From: Idiomarina seosinensis_A
Lineage (GTDB): Bacteria > Pseudomonadota > Gammaproteobacteria > Enterobacterales > Alteromonadaceae
DNA length: 64,000 bases
Direction: 5' to 3'
NCBI RefSeq assembly: GCF_044797955.1
Contig: NZ_CP085211.1
Location: 558,001 to 622,000 of the forward strand
This document shows positions 1 through 8,526 of this stretch, in pieces. The position numbers and the translations under genes were made by a program. Under the pieces are notes generated by a model, which saw only the letters and a program-made list of their open reading frames with translations, was not told the origin of the DNA and did no database searches. Positions within the stretch are counted from its first letter, which is position 1, and each line of letters opens with the position of its first letter.

Positions 1-66
1 GCGGAGATGATGAGTAAACACAGCTACGGCGAGTACTTGGACTATATCGCGAAGTCTAAATTTTAG
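1..66 (+). CDS. C-terminal tail of a probable glucose-1-phosphate thymidylyltransferase (partial)
   Basis: The first 66 bases read in frame to a TAG stop and give 21 residues that include a YGEYLDYI stretch. RmlA/RffH proteins commonly end with a YGQYL-type motif, and the next genes need TDP-sugars, so this is probably the end of the enzyme that makes TDP-glucose. The rest of the gene lies left of the window. The assignment rests on a very short tail plus context. Any sugar-pathway protein with a similar tail would also fit. Confidence 0.45.
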   Translation, partial: AEMMSKHSYGEYLDYIAKSKF

Positions 67-75
67 CTGGCTCCT

Positions 76-1125
76 ATGATTCTGCATATAGCTAAACTTG
101 ATAAGTTTATTCCCCCGTTTATAAAATTCACAAATGATAATTTTCCCCCAGAAGACCATGAGTTCTATTTGTATGGCGATGAAAGCAGATATAAAGTAAA
201 TCACGCACATAACGTGATTTTTAATCGTAAAGGTGGCATTCTCGGCACTCTCTATTATCTAAGACTTATTCCTAAGTTGATTCGATCTAGAAAAATAGTT
301 ATTCATGGTCTTTTCGATGGTTGGCTTGTCATGCTTTTGGCACTTATGCCTTTCGTACTAAATAAGTGTTATTGGGTGGTTTGGGGAGGCGATTTATACA
401 AATACCAGACACCCAAATTAACGCTAAAAGCAAAAACCAAAGAGTTGATCAGAGCGTTTGTGATTAAACGGTTGGGTCATTTAGTTACCTATATACCTGG
501 TGACGTCGAGTTGGCTCGAAAGTGGTATGGAGCGAAAGGTCTGTATCACGAGTGTTTAATGTATTTAAGTAATATAGTAGAAACTAGTTTAAGCAATGAC
601 AGTGGCAGTACCATGAAAAATAAAAGTACTGTTAATATACTTGTAGGGAACTCTGCTGACCCCACTAATAATCATGTTGAAGTTTTTGATAAATTATCTA
701 GTTTTAAAGATAAGAATATACAGATTTTCGCTCCACTTTCGTACGGTAATCCGGACTACGCTCGTGCGGTTATCGACTACGGTTCAACTATTTTTTCAGA
801 AAAATTTACTGCGCTAACTGACTTTATGCAGATAGAAGATTATCGTCGATTTCTTGCTTCGATTGATATAGCCGTATTCAACCATAGTCGGCAACAAGGG
901 ATGGGAAACACGATTACATTATTAGGAATGGGGAAAAAAGTATATCTACGCAAAGGGGCCAGTCACTCAGAGTTTTTTTTAAAGATGGGGCTAAAAGTTG
1001 AAGATGTAGAGCACATTGATTTGTTGCGATTACCTGAAAGTGTGGCCGAACACAATAGCTCATGTGTTAGCAGATACTTTAATAAAAATAATCTTATCGA
1101 GCAATTGAAACAAATATTTAGGTGA
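76..1125 (+). CDS. wecF: TDP-4-acetamido-4,6-dideoxygalactose transferase family (WecF/GT56-like)
   Basis: The 349-residue protein matches the Glyco_transf_56 (WecF) family by overall pattern. It opens with MILHIAKLDKF, carries a central YWVVWGGDLY motif (about residues 96-105), and has a late segment HSRQQGMGNT typical of the family. WecF adds TDP-Fuc4NAc to a lipid-linked disaccharide on the inner face of the inner membrane. wecE lies three genes downstream, which supports a TDP-Fuc4NAc pathway. The start follows the previous stop by 9 bases with a weak ribosome site. Base composition is AT-rich, as is usual for transferred O-antigen genes. Exact donor and acceptor cannot be read from sequence. 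Confidence 0.8.
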   Translation: MILHIAKLDKFIPPFIKFTNDNFPPEDHEFYLYGDESRYKVNHAHNVIFNRKGGILGTLYYLRLIPKLIRSRKIVIHGLFDGWLVMLLALMPFVLNKCYWVVWGGDLYKYQTPKLTLKAKTKELIRAFVIKRLGHLVTYIPGDVELARKWYGAKGLYHECLMYLSNIVETSLSNDSGSTMKNKSTVNILVGNSADPTNNHVEVFDKLSSFKDKNIQIFAPLSYGNPDYARAVIDYGSTIFSEKFTALTDFMQIEDYRRFLASIDIAVFNHSRQQGMGNTITLLGMGKKVYLRKGASHSEFFLKMGLKVEDVEHIDLLRLPESVAEHNSSCVSRYFNKNNLIEQLKQIFR

Positions 1126-1129
1126 AGTT

Positions 1130-1696
1130 ATGGCATATTTGAGTCAAGAGGCTCTCATTACTTTGAATTTTCTCAATTTAGGGAAGAACGTCAAAGTTAG
1201 TGAGAACGCACAAATCTATAACACTGAGTCAATTAGCTTAGGGGATAATACCCGAATTGACGACTTTTGTGTTATTTCCGGAAAGGTTTCGTTTGGGCGC
1301 AATGTCCATATCGCCCCACAGTGTTTGATCGCTGGGGGAGACGTTGGTATTACGTTCTCAGATTTTTCGGGGCTTGCTTACCAGTGTCAAGTCTTTGCGC
1401 AAAGTGATGATTACTCAGGACGAACCTTGACAAATCCGACGGTTCCAGATGAGTTCAAGAATGAGATTAAAAAACCTGTCTTTATCGGTCGCCATGTCAT
1501 TGTTGGTGCGGGCAGTTTGGTGTTTCCAGGTGTTGTTTTGGCCGAGGGCTGCTCAGTTGGAGCGTTATCGCTGGTAAATAGAAGCACTGAAAAATGGGGT
1601 GTTTATATCGGTAACCCAGCTAAGCGAGTTAAAGATCGTCATAAAGACTTGCTCGAACTAGAAGCTCGGTATTTAGGGGGGAGTGATGACAGCTAA
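1130..1696 (+). CDS. Hexapeptide-repeat acyltransferase (galactoside/maltose O-acetyltransferase type)
   Basis: The 188-residue protein shows left-handed beta-helix hexapeptide periodicity (for example IYNTESISLGDNTRIDDF and later GRHVIVGAGSLVFPGV) and ends with the family's GNPAKRVKDR segment. It should transfer an acetyl group from acetyl-CoA to a sugar. It starts 4 bases after the wecF-like gene and overlaps the following SDR by a few bases, so it belongs to the same transcript. In enteric bacteria the Fuc4N N-acetylase is WecD, a GNAT protein. Here this unrelated LbH enzyme could do that step, or it could O-acetylate another residue. The substrate is an inference. Confidence 0.75.
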   Translation: MAYLSQEALITLNFLNLGKNVKVSENAQIYNTESISLGDNTRIDDFCVISGKVSFGRNVHIAPQCLIAGGDVGITFSDFSGLAYQCQVFAQSDDYSGRTLTNPTVPDEFKNEIKKPVFIGRHVIVGAGSLVFPGVVLAEGCSVGALSLVNRSTEKWGVYIGNPAKRVKDRHKDLLELEARYLGGSDDS

Positions 1697-2407
1697 AGTT
1701 GAAGTTGTTTCCGGTGGGAGCAAAGGAATTGGCCTTGCGATATCGAAAGCGTTACTTGAAAAAGGTTTTCAAGTCCTCAGCGTCGTTCGAACCGAGAGAA
1801 AGTCAATCGTAAATTCGAAATTTTCTGAACTTAGATTAGATTTATCTGCTGCTGATTCTTCTGCCCCCCTTATATCGTTTCTCAATAATGAAGCTATTAA
1901 AAAAAGTTGACGCTCTCATTAATAACGCTGGCGTAACATCTGATGCCTTACTAGAAAAAAATGTCACTCTCCGATTGGGATAATGTTCTTAATTCAAATG
2001 TAAGATCATTTTTTATGTTGACGCAAACATTACTTCCATACCTGCGAAGATCCAACGCCGCTAGCGTCGTAAATATAAGCTTTATTATTGGAAAAGTAGG
2101 CAACATCGGTCAAAGTAATTACGCTGCATCCAAAGGTGCAATACTCGCGTTAACTAAGTCATGGTCAAAAGAGTTTAATCGTAAAGAACATAAGGTACGA
2201 GTGAATAGCATCTCTCCTGGTTTTATTGCTACCGGAATGCTGGATAGCGTGCCGGATAAGTTTATTCAAAAAGTTGTCGAACGCACACCGTTATCACGCC
2301 TCGGTTCCGTCGATGAAGTTGCAAAATTAGTGAGTTTTCTTGTCAGTGATGACGCTTCCTATATCAACGGCACTGACATTTCGATAGATGGAGGGCTTGT
2401 TTGGTAA
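1686..2407 (+). pseudogene. FabG-like short-chain dehydrogenase, disrupted by two frameshifts
   Basis: Three reading frames together spell one SDR. The first (from ATG 1686) has the SGGSKGIG nucleotide-binding motif. The middle frame has DALINNAG. The last (from 1961) has the substrate-binding half with NYAASKGA, the SISPGF segment and the C-terminal IDGGLVW. The frame changes fall in two seven-A tracts (1899-1905 and 1955-1961), and dropping one A from each restores a continuous protein of about 239 residues. The usual catalytic serine after NIS is phenylalanine (codon 2081-2083), while Tyr and Lys remain. Two shifts plus a missing catalytic residue favour decay, although homopolymer sequencing errors could explain the shifts. 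Confidence 0.75.
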
Positions 2408-2461
2408 GTGCAACCCAATACATGCTCAAGATAATAAAGTATTCAAGAGTAAGCCCGAACT

Positions 2462-3598
2462 ATGATTCCATTTAACAAACCTCCTGTCATTGGAACTGAA
2501 ATACACTTCATCCAACAAGCGTTAGATAGCGATAAAATATCGGGTGACGGCTCATTTGGAAAACGTTGCCAAGCTTGGTTTGAAGAGCGATTACCAACCC
2601 ATAAGGCGTTACTGACGCCGTCTTGTACTGCAGCGTTAGAGTTAGCCGCTATCTTAATAGATGTTGTGCCTGGCGATGAAGTCATCATGCCAAGCTACAC
2701 ATTCGTGAGCACGGCGAACGCGTTTGTGTTGAGAGGTGCAAAAATCGTATTTGTTGATATTCGCTCAGATACAATGAATATCGATGAGAAATTAATTGAA
2801 CCCGCTGTCACCGAGAGAACAAAAGCGATTGTTCCTGTACATTATGCTGGGGTTAGTTGCGAAATGGATACGATCATGGAGCTTGCCGAAAAGCATAATC
2901 TTTTCGTCGTTGAGGATGCTGCGCAAGGTATGATGAGTACCTACAAAGGAAGGGCGTTAGGTACTATTGGTCACATTGGAGCTTTTAGCTTTCATGAGAC
3001 CAAGAACTATACCAGCGGTGGAGAAGGCGGATTACTAATTATTAATGATGAGCGATTTAAGCAACGAGCTGAGATTATAAGAGAGAAAGGCACAAATCGT
3101 AGCCAGTTCTTCCGCGGGATGGTCGACAAATATCAATGGGTCGATATTGGCAGTAGTTATCTACCGAGCGAGCTTCAGGCTGCTTATTTATGGGCGCAAC
3201 TTGAAAATGTTGAAATAATTAATAGTGATCGATTGAGAACATGGCAGTTCTATTATGATGCGTTTAAGCCGTTGGCCGAATCGAAAAGCGTTGTTCTCCC
3301 AACTATTCCAGAACTTTGCGTACATAATGCACACATGTTTTATTTAAAAGTTAAAAATATAGATGAGAGATCTGCTTTGATCGAATTCCTTAAAGAGAAT
3401 GGAATAACAGCTGCATTTCATTATGTGCCCTTACATACAGCTAAGGCTGGTTTACAATTTGGTGAATTTTCGGGCAAAGATAACTTCACGACCTCAGAAA
3501 GTGAACGTTTGATTCGTCTACCACTTTGGTACGGAATTAACGAAAGGGATATTGAACATATTGTGGACGCTGTTTATCGGTTTTTTGGACAAAAATGA
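2462..3598 (+). CDS. wecE: TDP-4-amino-4,6-dideoxygalactose transaminase
   Basis: This PLP aminotransferase of the DegT/DnrJ/EryC1 family converts TDP-4-keto-6-deoxyglucose to TDP-Fuc4N with glutamate as donor. The 378 residues match remembered E. coli WecE (RffA) closely throughout, including LLTPSCTAALE, DEVIMPSYTFVSTANAF, VVEDAAQGMMSTYKG and the PLP lysine at residue 181 in FSFHETKNY. Length is normal. The stop overlaps the start of the flippase gene in an ATGA. It supplies the substrate for the WecF-type transferase upstream. The RmlB step is presumably encoded left of the window. Confidence 0.93.
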   Translation: MIPFNKPPVIGTEIHFIQQALDSDKISGDGSFGKRCQAWFEERLPTHKALLTPSCTAALELAAILIDVVPGDEVIMPSYTFVSTANAFVLRGAKIVFVDIRSDTMNIDEKLIEPAVTERTKAIVPVHYAGVSCEMDTIMELAEKHNLFVVEDAAQGMMSTYKGRALGTIGHIGAFSFHETKNYTSGGEGGLLIINDERFKQRAEIIREKGTNRSQFFRGMVDKYQWVDIGSSYLPSELQAAYLWAQLENVEIINSDRLRTWQFYYDAFKPLAESKSVVLPTIPELCVHNAHMFYLKVKNIDERSALIEFLKENGITAAFHYVPLHTAKAGLQFGEFSGKDNFTTSESERLIRLPLWYGINERDIEHIVDAVYRFFGQK

Positions 3599-5010
3599 CC
3601 CCTAGGAAAATCGCCGCGTTTGCAATAGGCCCTTTTGGCGGGGCATTATTCGGCTTAGTCACACTTCCTGTTATTACTTGGTTTTTCTCGCAAGAGGACG
3701 TGGGGCGTCTCTCGATGCTTCAAGTTGTGATGGGCTTCAGTATACTGCTATTCAGCCTCGGACTAGATCAGTCATATGTTCGCGAATTTCATGAAGTAGA
3801 TGACCGACCTAAGTTACTTAAGCACGCGACCTACCCAGGTATCGTACTATTAAGTTTGTCGGTAGTGGCTTTGATGGTATTTGGCGTCAGCTTATCTCAG
3901 TTGGTTTTCGGAGTTGAAAGTTTCACTTTAAACTTACTGATAATACTGGCTTTACTGAGTAGCTTCCTCTCTCGGTTCTTGTCGTTAATCCTAAGGATGC
4001 AAGAGCGGGGACTGGCATATTCAATGAGCCAGCTCTTACCAAAGCTTCTTTTGCTCTGTACCATCGGTGCCTATTTATTTCTGGACGCTGATAAGACACT
4101 TGTAAACTTGATAGCAGCCTACACTGCTGCAACTTTCTTTGTTTGTTTGGTTTATGGATGGAATACGCGGCGGGAATGGTTTCCATCTATATCTACAAAA
4201 CTAGAAGTAGCGCAGTTCCGCAATATGTTTGCCTTTGGTCTCCCGCTGATCGTTGGGGGATTGGCATTTTGGGGATTGACCGCAGTAGACAAGATTTTTC
4301 TTCGGGCGCTTACGAATTTTGACGAGTTAGCAGTCTATTCTGTAGCGGTAAGTTTTGCTGCTGCAGCAACAATTTTAAAATCGGTATTCTCAACAGTCTG
4401 GGCGCCAATAGTCTATAAATGGGCTAGTCAAGGAGAAGGTATCGAGAAGGTCGAGAAGGTAACGAACTACGTATTAGCGATAGTGGTGTTAGTCTTTTGT
4501 TTGACAGGCTTATTTTCGTGGGTAATTACCTACTTTCTGCCTTCAAACTACTCCGGAGTTCAATGGATCGTGATTTCCTGCATCGGATACCCATTGTTAT
4601 ACCTGTTATCTGAAACAACAGTTGTAGGGATAGGCATAACCAGAAAAAGCAGTTACTCAATGTTTGCGGCAACGTTAGCCTTTATCGTCAACCTGATTGG
4701 GAACTGGATGTTGATTCCAGAGTATGGCGCAAAAGGGGCTGCCGCGAGCACGTGCTTTTCATTTTGGGTGTTTTTCATTCTACGAACTGAGTTTTCTATT
4801 TTTCTCTGGCAACCCCTGCCGAGAAGGCGCTTGTATTTAATGAGCGCACTTTGTGTGGCGATGGCCATCGTATCTACTTTATTCGGCGATAATTGGAGTC
4901 AAACGGTTCTTATGTTATGGGGAATAGTCCTTTTAGGGGCATATGTTGTGTTTGCAACGGAAGTTAGTTCTACGTTCCATTACTTAAGATCGAAGCTGCA
5001 ACGAGTTTAA
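3595..5010 (+). CDS. Wzx-type oligosaccharide flippase (first of three)
   Basis: The 471-residue protein is an integral membrane protein with about 12 hydrophobic segments and the PST/MATE-fold pattern of polysaccharide flippases: an N-terminal FGGALFGLVTLPVITW segment, a mid-protein DKIFLRAL motif, and WMLIPEYGAKGAAAST near the C-terminus. It should move the undecaprenyl-linked repeat unit across the inner membrane. It is translationally coupled to wecE by ATGA overlap. Wzx proteins are too divergent in sequence for substrate prediction. Confidence 0.85.
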   Translation: MTPRKIAAFAIGPFGGALFGLVTLPVITWFFSQEDVGRLSMLQVVMGFSILLFSLGLDQSYVREFHEVDDRPKLLKHATYPGIVLLSLSVVALMVFGVSLSQLVFGVESFTLNLLIILALLSSFLSRFLSLILRMQERGLAYSMSQLLPKLLLLCTIGAYLFLDADKTLVNLIAAYTAATFFVCLVYGWNTRREWFPSISTKLEVAQFRNMFAFGLPLIVGGLAFWGLTAVDKIFLRALTNFDELAVYSVAVSFAAAATILKSVFSTVWAPIVYKWASQGEGIEKVEKVTNYVLAIVVLVFCLTGLFSWVITYFLPSNYSGVQWIVISCIGYPLLYLLSETTVVGIGITRKSSYSMFAATLAFIVNLIGNWMLIPEYGAKGAAASTCFSFWVFFILRTEFSIFLWQPLPRRRLYLMSALCVAMAIVSTLFGDNWSQTVLMLWGIVLLGAYVVFATEVSSTFHYLRSKLQRV

Positions 5011-5143
5011 TAGTCGCATGGTGTGTATTCAGTCCAAATTAACAGTATTACTGAATCAAGAAAACGTTACCTAGACTCGACTAATAAATACGACAGAACA
5101 TCCCAATGTTTTACAATGCATACGGAAAAATTAGGAAGAAATG

Positions 5144-6181
5144 ATGCTATTTAAAGGGAAAACACTCCTTATTACCGGTGGAACAGGCTCATTCGGCAAT
5201 ACTGTTCTTCGTCGATTTCTCGATACTAATATCTCTGAAGTACGCATTTTCAGCCGTGACGAAAAAAAACAAGATGACATGCGCAAAGCGTACAATCATC
5301 CAAAACTTAAATTTTATATTGGCGACGTCCGCGACTACCAAAGCGTTTTGAATGCCACTCGTGGAGTTGATTTTATCTATCACGCAGCTGCCCTGAAACA
5401 AGTTCCATCGTGTGAGTTCCACCCAATGGAAGCAGTCAAAACAAATGTGCTTGGCACAGAAAACGTTCTAGAAGCGTCCATCCAGAACGGTGTTAAACGT
5501 GTTGTTTGTTTGAGTACCGACAAAGCTGTTTATCCTATAAATGCGATGGGGCTCTCAAAAGCCATGATGGAAAAGGTCATGGTCGCTAAATCGCGTAATG
5601 TTGGCGACACAAAGACCGTTATTTGTGGCACACGCTATGGAAACGTCATGGCATCTCGTGGCTCGGTCATTCCGCTTTTTGTTGACCAGCTTCGCGCCGG
5701 TAAACCTCTTACGATTACCGACCCAAATATGACGCGTTTCATGATGACACTTGATGATGCGGTTGATCTGGTTCTGTACGCATTTGAGTATGGTACCAAT
5801 GGCGACATTTTTGTCCAGAAAGCACCTGCCGCGACGATTGAAACACTCGCCAAGGCTGTTTTATCGGTTTCCGGCAAAGAAGAGCACCCAATCGAAGTTC
5901 TCGGTACCCGGCACGGTGAAAAATTGTTCGAAGCGCTGCTTTCTCGTGAAGAGATGGTCTGTGCTGAAGACATGGGCCAATATTACCGAGTCCCGCCTGA
6001 TTTACGTGACCTGAACTACTCGAAGTACGTTGAGCAAGGCGATAAGCGTATTGACCATGTAGAAGACTACAACTCGCATAACACCGAGCGACTTGATGTT
6101 GAGGGCATGAAGAAGCTTTTAATGAAACTCGGTTTTATGCGCGCTTTTGCAAAAGGCGACTACATTAATCCTGAAGGCTAA
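5144..6181 (+). CDS. fnlA: UDP-GlcNAc 4,6-dehydratase (5-inverting), first step to UDP-L-FucNAc
   Basis: This NAD-binding extended SDR of the FnlA/CapE/WbjB type converts UDP-GlcNAc to the 4-keto-6-deoxy-L-arabino intermediate. The N-terminal LLITGGTGSFGN Rossmann motif, YHAAALKQVPSCEFHPMEA, LSTDKAVYPINAMG and the C-terminal DYNSHNTERL tail are characteristic. ATG codons at 5141 and 5144 are both possible. 5144 is chosen because the AGGAAG ribosome site then has better spacing and the family normally begins close to this point. It leads a tight fnlA-fnlB-fnlC operon behind a 130-base gap that probably holds a promoter. Confidence 0.92.
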   Translation: MLFKGKTLLITGGTGSFGNTVLRRFLDTNISEVRIFSRDEKKQDDMRKAYNHPKLKFYIGDVRDYQSVLNATRGVDFIYHAAALKQVPSCEFHPMEAVKTNVLGTENVLEASIQNGVKRVVCLSTDKAVYPINAMGLSKAMMEKVMVAKSRNVGDTKTVICGTRYGNVMASRGSVIPLFVDQLRAGKPLTITDPNMTRFMMTLDDAVDLVLYAFEYGTNGDIFVQKAPAATIETLAKAVLSVSGKEEHPIEVLGTRHGEKLFEALLSREEMVCAEDMGQYYRVPPDLRDLNYSKYVEQGDKRIDHVEDYNSHNTERLDVEGMKKLLMKLGFMRAFAKGDYINPEG

Positions 6182-6192
6182 ACGGAGTTTTC

Positions 6193-7347
6193 ATGAAGCT
6201 TTTAATTACCGGAGCGAATGGTTTTGTCGGCAAGAATCTAACCGTCCACCTGGATGAAATGAAAGACGTCGACTATGTAACCTTTACCCGGCAAAATACC
6301 TTGGATGATGTTCCCTCTCTTTTGGAAGGTGTTGATTGTGTTGTGCATTTAGCTGGCGTCAACCGACCCGAAACCGAAGATGAATTTGCGAAAGGGAATG
6401 TCGATTTGACTCAGGCCTTACTTTCAAAGATTGAGTCAACGATTGAAAGTACCGGCCGGGCGCGTTCGATTATCTATTCATCTTCTATTCAAGCAGAACG
6501 TTCGAATCCTTACGGTGTTAGTAAGCTAAATGCAGAGAAGGCGGTAATCGAATACGGAACCCGTAATGATGTCGCGGTACGTGTTTATCGACTGGCCAAC
6601 GTGTTCGGTAAATGGTGCAAACCCAATTATAATTCAATGGTTGCTACCTTTTGCCACAATATATGTCGCGATTTACCCATACAGGTGAACGACGAGAGTG
6701 CTGAAGTAAAATTGGTGTACGTAGACGACGTTTGTGTCGAGTTGATTGGTATGGCACGACAAATGAGCGCAAACCAAGCTGCTAAAGGTGTTACTTATCG
6801 TGAAGTAGAGCCTGTTTATACCGCCACTGTTGGTGAAATTGCTCAAGCACTTTCTGATTTTAAAGCAAGTCGCACCAGCTTAGTGACAGAGCGAGTGGGG
6901 GATGGCTTTACTCGGAAGTTGTATTCGACCTACATTAGTTATTTGCCCCGTGAAAGCTTCTCGTACAAGGTACCTAAATATGGTGACGAGCGGGGCGTAT
7001 TTGTCGAAATGCTGAAAACCAAAGACTCAGGACAGTTTTCGTTTTTCACAGCACATCCGGGCATCACGCGCGGTGGTCATTATCACCACACCAAGAATGA
7101 AAAGTTCTTGGTGATCAAAGGTCAGGCTCGCTTCTGTTTTCGCCACATGGTCACAAGTGAGATTCATGAACTATTCACTGATGGCAATACACCAGAAATC
7201 GTCGAAACAGCGCCAGGCTGGAGCCATGACATTACCAACGTGGGTGACGATGAAATGGTCGTGATGCTGTGGGCCAATGAAATATTTGATCGTGAAAATC
7301 CTGATACCTACGCGGCGCCTGTGCAACCACCTGAGCTGTCAGAGTAA
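6193..7347 (+). CDS. fnlB: UDP-2-acetamido-2,6-dideoxy-hexulose 3-epimerase/reductase (CapF type)
   Basis: This two-domain enzyme has an N-terminal SDR Rossmann domain (MKLLITGANGFVGKN at the start) and a C-terminal cupin domain. The cupin carries RGGHYHHTKNEKF and the late APGWSHDITN segment, as in CapF/WbjC. It epimerises at C3 and reduces C4 of the FnlA product in UDP-L-FucNAc synthesis. The 384-residue length is near that expected for the fusion, so both domains seem complete. It starts 12 bases after fnlA behind a good GGAG ribosome site and is followed by fnlC after 24 bases. Confidence 0.9.
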   Translation: MKLLITGANGFVGKNLTVHLDEMKDVDYVTFTRQNTLDDVPSLLEGVDCVVHLAGVNRPETEDEFAKGNVDLTQALLSKIESTIESTGRARSIIYSSSIQAERSNPYGVSKLNAEKAVIEYGTRNDVAVRVYRLANVFGKWCKPNYNSMVATFCHNICRDLPIQVNDESAEVKLVYVDDVCVELIGMARQMSANQAAKGVTYREVEPVYTATVGEIAQALSDFKASRTSLVTERVGDGFTRKLYSTYISYLPRESFSYKVPKYGDERGVFVEMLKTKDSGQFSFFTAHPGITRGGHYHHTKNEKFLVIKGQARFCFRHMVTSEIHELFTDGNTPEIVETAPGWSHDITNVGDDEMVVMLWANEIFDRENPDTYAAPVQPPELSE

Positions 7348-7371
7348 GAATCACATTAAGAGTAAATCGGC

Positions 7372-8526
7372 ATGAAAAAGCTAAAGGTAATGACGATTTT
7401 AGGGACGCGCCCTGAAATTATTCGTTTATCGCGCGTAATGGCCGCGTTAGACCAAGTTGTTGAGCATAAAATAGTCCACACGGGCCAAAATTATGACTAC
7501 GAATTAAACGATGTTTTTTTCGAAGAGCTTGGCGTACGCCAGCCTGACCATTTTTTGAATGTTGACACTACAAGCTTGGGTAAAAGTCTTGGTGAGATCT
7601 TAATTAAGACCGAGCAGGTGATCCTTGAAGAAAAACCAGATGCAGTGTTGGTATTAGGCGATACCAATAGCGTAGTAGCCACGATGATGGCCAAGCGCAT
7701 GAAGGTGCCCACCTATCATATGGAAGCTGGTAACCGTAGCTTCGATGCCAACGTACCGGAAGAGATCAACCGCAAATTGGTTGACCACCTCGCTGACTTT
7801 AATTTGGTTTACACCGAACACGCGCGTCGTCACTTGCTCAGCGAAGGGTTGTCGCACCGCTTTATATATTTAACTGGCTCACCGATGCGCGAAGTCTTGG
7901 AGCATGTACTGCCTTCAATTGAAGCATCGAACGTGCTTGAACAATTGAAGTTAGAAGCTAAAAAATTCTTTATAGTTAGTGTTCATCGAGAAGAGAATGT
8001 CGATAGCAAAGAGAACCTATACAAAGTTGTAGAATGCTTGAAAGCACTGCATAAAGAATATGGTTACCCAGTGGTCGTATCAACCCACCCGCGCACGCGC
8101 AACCGACTAGAGAAACTCGGACGCGCTGATTCTAGTGAAGGCATTCAATTTTTAAAACCGTTCGGATTCTTCGATTACAACAAGCTTCAAATGGAAGCAT
8201 TTTGTGCCATTTCTGACAGCGGAACTATCAGCGAAGAATCATCAATCCTGAACTTCCCAGCAGTTACCATGCGTCGTTCGATTGAACGCCCCGAGGCTCT
8301 GGATACAGGCGCTATTGCGCTTACAGGACTTGATGTCGACACCCTTATCGAAGGCGTTCGAATTGCAGTCGCACAACGTGATGTGTTTTCTGGCACAGAA
8401 CGTGAAATTCCAGAAGAATACAAGATTCGCAATACCTCTGAGCGTGTGGTGCGATTGATCACTGGTACGGCTAAGTTGACGCCGCATTGGAAGAATATGG
8501 ATGGTTTCAGTAGATATGACTGGTAA
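7372..8526 (+). CDS. fnlC: UDP-N-acetyl-L-fucosamine synthase (non-hydrolysing C2 epimerase)
   Basis: The 384-residue protein belongs to the WecB-like UDP-GlcNAc 2-epimerase family. It starts with VMTILGTRPEIIRLS and carries HTGQNYDYELN, LVLGDTNSV, HMEAGNRSFD and SDSGTISEES. The specific subgroup is the FnlC/CapG/WbjD enzymes that complete UDP-L-FucNAc. The three-gene order fnlA-fnlB-fnlC is the standard one. The 3' end overlaps the next glycosyltransferase by 26 bases, so translation is probably coupled. Confidence 0.92.
   Translation: MKKLKVMTILGTRPEIIRLSRVMAALDQVVEHKIVHTGQNYDYELNDVFFEELGVRQPDHFLNVDTTSLGKSLGEILIKTEQVILEEKPDAVLVLGDTNSVVATMMAKRMKVPTYHMEAGNRSFDANVPEEINRKLVDHLADFNLVYTEHARRHLLSEGLSHRFIYLTGSPMREVLEHVLPSIEASNVLEQLKLEAKKFFIVSVHREENVDSKENLYKVVECLKALHKEYGYPVVVSTHPRTRNRLEKLGRADSSEGIQFLKPFGFFDYNKLQMEAFCAISDSGTISEESSILNFPAVTMRRSIERPEALDTGAIALTGLDVDTLIEGVRIAVAQRDVFSGTEREIPEEYKIRNTSERVVRLITGTAKLTPHWKNMDGFSRYDW

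Noticed and set aside
1899..1961. Programmed ribosomal frameshifting in the SDR gene
   Set aside because: Two shifts of the same kind would be needed, there is no stimulatory structure or known family precedent, and the catalytic serine is lost as well.
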